A stretch of 64,000 nt of DNA from Mangifera indica (lineage: Eukaryota > Streptophyta > Magnoliopsida > Sapindales > Anacardiaceae). Every line of letters starts with the position of its first letter. The first letter of the stretch is position 1. A program made the translations under genes and the position numbers. The notes under the pieces were generated by a model that was not told the origin of the DNA, searched no databases, and saw nothing but the letters and a program-made list of their open reading frames with translations. The stretch covers positions 6,820,001-6,884,000 of the forward strand of contig NC_058152.1 in NCBI RefSeq assembly GCF_011075055.1, in the 5' to 3' direction. Below are positions 60,301 to 64,000 of the stretch, piece by piece.

Positions 60301-61613
60301 TCATTGTAATATTGTCTCATAAGCTGGAAACCTAGAACTCTTGCATTAAGAATGGATAACAAGTAATGCCTTCTTGAAAGAGCATCGATAACTACATTAG
60401 AAGAACCTTGTTTATATGCTAAAACAAAGGAGAAAAACTAGAGGAATCTCACCCATTTAGCATACCTTGAACTTATCTTATGTTGACTACTAAGAAACTT
60501 CAAGGCTTGGTGATCAGAATGAAGCACAAATTGTTTAAGCCTTAGGTAATGACTCTAATGATCAAGGGCTCTAACAATTGCATAGAATTCTTTATCATAG
60601 GTAGAGTATCTTCTCTTGGACTCATTGAGCTTCTTACTAAAGTAAACAATGGGTCTTTTGGCTTGAGTTAGGACTGCCCCAATGCCAACTTCACTTGCAT
60701 CACATTCCACTTCAAATACCTTATCAAAATCAGGTAGAACAAGTATGGGGGTTTCACATAACTTCTTTTTAACCTCTTTAAATGCTTTGGAGGCTGCTGT
60801 GGACCATTCAAACCTATTTTTCTTCATACATTCAGTGATAGGAGCTATGAGAGTGTTAAAATTAGGCACAACTATAAAAATAAGTAAAGCCGCGAAAGCT
60901 CCTAACTTCAGTGAAAGTCTTTGGTTGGGGCCAGTTTTAATGGCATCTACCTTGGATTGATCTACTTGAATGTCATCCTTAGAAACTACATATCCAAGGA
61001 ACACAACTTGGTCTACAAAGAATTCACACTTCTCTTCTTTTGCATATAACTTATTTTTCCTCAACACATCAAAAACACTTCTCAAATGCAAGACATGATC
61101 ATCAAGAGTTTTGCTATATACTAATATGTCATCAAAATAAATAACAACAAATGCACTAATGTAAGGTTTGAGTACCTCATTCATAAGCCTCATGAAAGTG
61201 CTTGGAGCATTTGAAAGGCCAAAGGGCATAACCAACCATTCATATAAGCCTCCCTTAGTCTTGAAGGTTGTCTTCCATTCATCTCCTTCTTTCATCCTTA
61301 TTTGATGGTAGCCACTCCTTAGATCAATTTTGGAGAAAACACAAGCACCATGTAACTTATCAAGCATGTCATCAAGTTTAAGGATGGGATACCTATACTT
61401 GATGGTTATATTGTTAATGGCTCTACTATCCATACACATCTTATATGAGCCATCTTTCTTAGGAACAAGTAGGGCTGGAATGGAACATGGACTTATGCTA
61501 GGCTTTACAAAGCCCTTTTCAATCAATTCTTCCACTTGCCTTGGCAACTCTTTAGTCTTCATAGGATTGCATCTATAGGCTGGCTTATTAGGCAATGGTG
61601 CACTTGGAACCAA
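60301..61613 (-). pseudogene. Gypsy E reverse transcriptase/RNase H
   Basis: The longest frame of the window, 352 residues at 60555-61613. The RT fingers have [19 protein letters not shown] (about residues 47-66) and the palm [15 protein letters not shown] and [20 protein letters not shown]. The catalytic [12 protein letters not shown] at about residues 157-168 is intact. [20 protein letters not shown] (about residues 229-248) is out of register with the family and probably lies between two compensating frameshifts. RNase H begins [16 protein letters not shown] (first Asp kept) and runs to [12 protein letters not shown], then a stop at 60552. It continues downstream as FVLHSDHQALKFL and NVVIDALSRR to about 60370. 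The start chosen is only the first Met of the open stretch; the polyprotein continues upstream. Confidence 0.9.
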
Positions 61614-61636
61614 GTCAATTTGATACTCAATGCCTC

Positions 61637-62343
61637 TTAAAAGAGGAAGGCCAGATGGAAGCTCAATGGGAACATATCTTCAAATTCAGCCAAGAGAGAT
61701 TGAACTAAGGGATGGGCTTCTTTCTTCTCATGTTTGAGCTCCCCTTTAAGTATAAGTAATGCAAAGACAGGTTGCAAACTCAAAAGAACCCTTTCTACTT
61801 GCTGCCTATTCATATACATACTCTCCCTTTTAGCTTATTTCCCTTTGATAGCCTTGTTAGCTTCTTGGGGACTAAGAGGTAGCAAAGTAATGGTCTTCCC
61901 CTTGAATTTGAAGGAATAAGTGTTCTTTTACCATTATGAGTTATTTCTCTATCAAATTGCCAAGGTCTCCCTAGCAACAAATGGTATGCATCTATGGGAA
62001 CTACATCACACACAATCTCATCTTGGTAATGCTTGCCAATGAAGAAGGAAACAAATACTTGTTTGGCCACTCGGAGGCTGGTCCCATTTCTTAACCATTA
62101 GAGCTTATATGGTTAAGGATAAGGTATGGTAGACAATCCAAGTTTCTCCACTAATGTAGATGAAGCCATATTTGCACAACTTTCACTATTTATAATCAAA
62201 GAACACACATTGCCTCCAATAGTGTATTTTGATTGGAAACTTTGGAGCCTTTGTTCCTCATGTGGAAAGGACTTAGAATGCAATGCTCTTCTAATCACTA
62301 ATATCTCTCTTTCATTAGCCCTTTGCATGACCTCTTCTTCTTC
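61637..62343 (-). pseudogene. Gypsy E protease and protease-RT linker
   Basis: Three open pieces. 62113-62328: SKYTIGGNVCSLIINSESCA, where the catalytic Asp-Ser/Gly-Gly region has become Asn-Ser-Glu, then MASSTLVEKLGL. 61810-62070: FFIGKHYQDEIVCDVVPIDA and LLLGRPWQFDREITHNGK, the C-terminal half of the domain. 61637-61819: linker to RT ([10 protein letters not shown]). They are separated by stops (two near 62090-62110) and a frameshift near 61815. A single stop near 62342 separates them from Gag. Confidence 0.82.
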
Positions 62344-63465
62344 TTATTCGGTAGCTCTATCTTTATGGCCATAATCTACATTTTCTTCATCCTTTTGAAG
62401 AGATTCTTCAATAGCTTGAATCTCTATCAATGAAAAAGTTCTTCTATTTGGGCATTCGGTTTGGAAGTGTCCACAGCCTTGGCATTTCAAGCACTTTTTA
62501 TTGGAGAGATCAAGTTTTCCCATAGTTGGTTTGTTCTTGCTAGGTTCTACTACCTTTTCTTTCCCTTTCTCCTTGGAAGTGATTTCGGTAGCCTTATAGT
62601 TGGATAGGGAACCCTTTTGAAAGGTGGTTCCCTTGTTGAAAAGAGGACTTTTGTATAATAAAGTCCCTTTGGTAAATGGCTTGGCAACCGTAGACTTCAT
62701 GGCCTTCTTTTGCTTCTCCACCTTAACAGCCAACTTACAAACATCTTCAAAGGTGCAATATGGTTGCAATTATACCATATGAGCAATGTTTTGGTTTAAA
62801 CTACTAATGAATCTTGCAATGGTTTGCTCTTTCACTTCCGACAGCTCACTTCTCATTAATAGCTTCTCAAACTCCCTTATGTAATGCTCTACTCCATCAC
62901 TTTCTTGCTTAAGGGTGTGTAGCTTAAGGTAAAGATCTTGTTTATGGTTGTCCGGAAGGAATCTTCTCTTCATAAGCTTCTTTAGTTTCTCCCAAGATCT
63001 CACTCTTTCTTTACTATCTTTTTCCCTTTGTTTCTTAAGATTTTCCCACCACAAGGATGCATAATCCTTGAATTTCAAGATGGCAAGTTTACATTTCTTC
63101 TCATCCGAATAACCTTTATATTCAAAAACTTTCTCTATAGTATGTAACCAATCAACAAAATCATCCGAACTCATGCTCCCTTCAAATTCCAGAATTTCAA
63201 TCCTTAAACCCCTATCATTATCCTTTTCTCTCCTAGGTGGCCTCTCTTGTTCTTCCTCACTTGAATAATCATGAAGCATCAATTCCTCCCTATGATGTCT
63301 AAGAGGAGGAGGGGAAGGTCTAATATGTCTTCTTGGTTGATGTAGTTGGGTTGGGTGAGGTGGAGGAGGGGGTATTGGGCTTTGTGTTGAAGTTTGGGGT
63401 TGTGATAAGGGTGTCTGACTTTGAGTGAGGGTCAAGTCCCTCATCATTTGCATCATTTGATTCAT
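62344..63465 (-). pseudogene. Gypsy E gag
   Basis: Two pieces in the same frame divided by a TAA at 62770-62772. 62770-63465 (231 residues): a Pro/Ser/Gln-rich start, an acidic stretch, then the Retrotrans_gag core (FVDWLHTIEKVFEYKGY; LKFKDYASLWWENLKKQRE; RSWEKLKKLMKRRFLP; YLKLHTLKQ; REFEKLLMRSEL). 62344-62769: a Lys-rich linker and an intact CCHC knuckle CLKCQGCGHFQTEC at about 62450-62493. The start at 63465 (MNQMMQMMRDL) is the first Met in this frame; an ATG at 63515 is in another frame. Gag would form the particle and bind RNA. Confidence 0.87.
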
Positions 63466-63690
63466 TTGGTCCTTAATGGCCCTAAGTTCTCCTTGACCTC
63501 TTCTTTTAATGCCATGTTGGCAAATTCTTAAGGATGAAGGGATGAGGATGAAGTTCTTTTATGGGACATTTGTGGTAATGGCTAGTAGGTAAAGGTTAAT
63601 GGTTATTAGTGTTTAAGGGTTGGGGTGAGTATTGGTAAGTTTTTAGGTTAAGGAAGGTTTGTGTTCAAGGCAAATTAAGATTCTGTGAAC
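63466..63690 (-). other. Gypsy E leader without visible primer site
   Basis: Non-coding sequence between the gag start and the 5' LTR. A primer binding site like TGGTATCAGAGC is not present. The end of the LTR is shorter here than in the 3' copy (see findings). Confidence 0.55.
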
Positions 63691-64000
63691 AATAATTTGT
63701 AGTGAACAATAAATTCTTCACATTTTGGATTTCAAGGGAAACAAGAAAGTTAACCAAGGCATAAAGGAAATTTCCACCAACCTTGGGATCTTCCACCACC
63801 AATTCTTCCTCCAAGATGAATTGGATAAAAGAACAAGCAACTAAAGAAAATCTACAAAGCTTTACTTGAGAATTTCATTATCAAGAAGTTTAGCCTTTAC
63901 AAGTGAAAATCCACTTTCATATACAAGAGCAAGTGACGGCAAAAATTGGGCATTAATTTGACATGGAAGATTTTCCCTTCATTTAAGCTTAGCCATTCAT
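63690..64000 (-). repeat. Gypsy E 5' LTR, cut by window edge
   Basis: It matches 58371-58665 of the 3' LTR nearly base for base (for example TGGATTTCAAGGGAAACAAG at 63725 and 58386). It continues beyond the right edge. Towards 63690 the match fades. Confidence 0.85.

Larger units (their letters stand above)
58089..64000 (-). mobile_element. Ty3/gypsy element E, nearly complete
   Basis: The order on the minus strand is 5' LTR (from the right edge to about 63690), leader, gag, protease, RT, RNase H, integrase, 3' LTR (to 58089). The LTR parts 58371-58665 and 63712-64000 are nearly identical, so this is the youngest long element here. It lies inside the copia pol remnant. The reading frame has about ten stops or frameshifts. 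No chromodomain is seen after the integrase. Confidence 0.85.

Noticed and set aside
59042..62374. Plus-strand frames of 61-96 aa opposite gypsy E
   Set aside because: Antisense shadows of the gag-pol frame; the domains are all on the minus strand.
1..64000. tRNA, rRNA, host genes, or a bacterial-type defence or other novel protein system
   Set aside because: No cloverleaf-like segments, rRNA blocks or non-transposon protein domains were found on either strand by reading. A tRNAscan or Infernal search would settle the RNA part.

Overview
This window looks like AT-rich nuclear DNA of a flowering plant, probably a eudicot, from a gene-poor, heterochromatic (pericentromere-like) region. I find no host protein-coding gene, tRNA or rRNA that I can support. 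Almost every recognisable stretch is a plant transposable element: Ty3/gypsy and Ty1/copia LTR retrotransposons, a Tat/Ogre-like LTR, a family of long-inverted-repeat Mutator-like elements (MULEs), and one short hAT-like element. Most are old: their reading frames are full of stops and frameshifts, often TAG or TAA where Gln or Trp codons are expected. The plant assignment rests on the tRNA-iMet primer binding sites (TGGTATCAGAGC type), SIRE-type copia gag, Tat-type LTR ends and gypsy LTRs of the TGTAACACC...GGTGTTACA type.

Layout. 1-4048: a minus-strand copia element (gag/protease, long leader, 5' LTR) sitting in the 5' LTR of gypsy element A. 4049-12309: gypsy A (+) with gag, protease, RT, RNase H, integrase and 3' LTR; a 2.28 kb solo LTR splits its integrase. 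12310-24044: gypsy B (-), whose gag is split by a 1.8 kb solo copia LTR that itself carries a 965 bp hAT-like element. The 5' LTR of B carries a MULE and a roughly 1.06 kb tandem duplication. 24045-27923: 3' end of a Tat/Ogre-like element with a second MULE in its LTR. 27974-31009: gypsy LTRs and the start of another gypsy element (D). 31010-31767: a copia LTR fragment.

31768-53654 is a nest of insertions: a SIRE-like copia element (-) whose 5' LTR was entered by gypsy C (+, 36687-52219). Gypsy C was in turn entered by a copia derivative, a further gypsy LTR, a 2.3 kb solo LTR and a MULE. The order can be read from short target-site duplications. The SIRE element itself interrupts the protease of another gypsy element (53665-55092, -). 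55093-58088 holds a solo-type LTR and a copia pol remnant (-). 58089-64000 is gypsy E (-), the best preserved element: long gag and RT/RNase H frames, two LTRs with few differences, but a mutated integrase catalytic Asp and several stops.

There is no operon-like gene cooperation here. Each retroelement would have encoded Gag (particle), protease, reverse transcriptase/RNase H and integrase, and all copies visible are disabled. The most interesting structure is the MULE family: four full copies plus one partial copy, with conserved ends and 9-10 bp target duplications. Each copy is almost entirely a long inverted repeat, but the inner arms differ from copy to copy.
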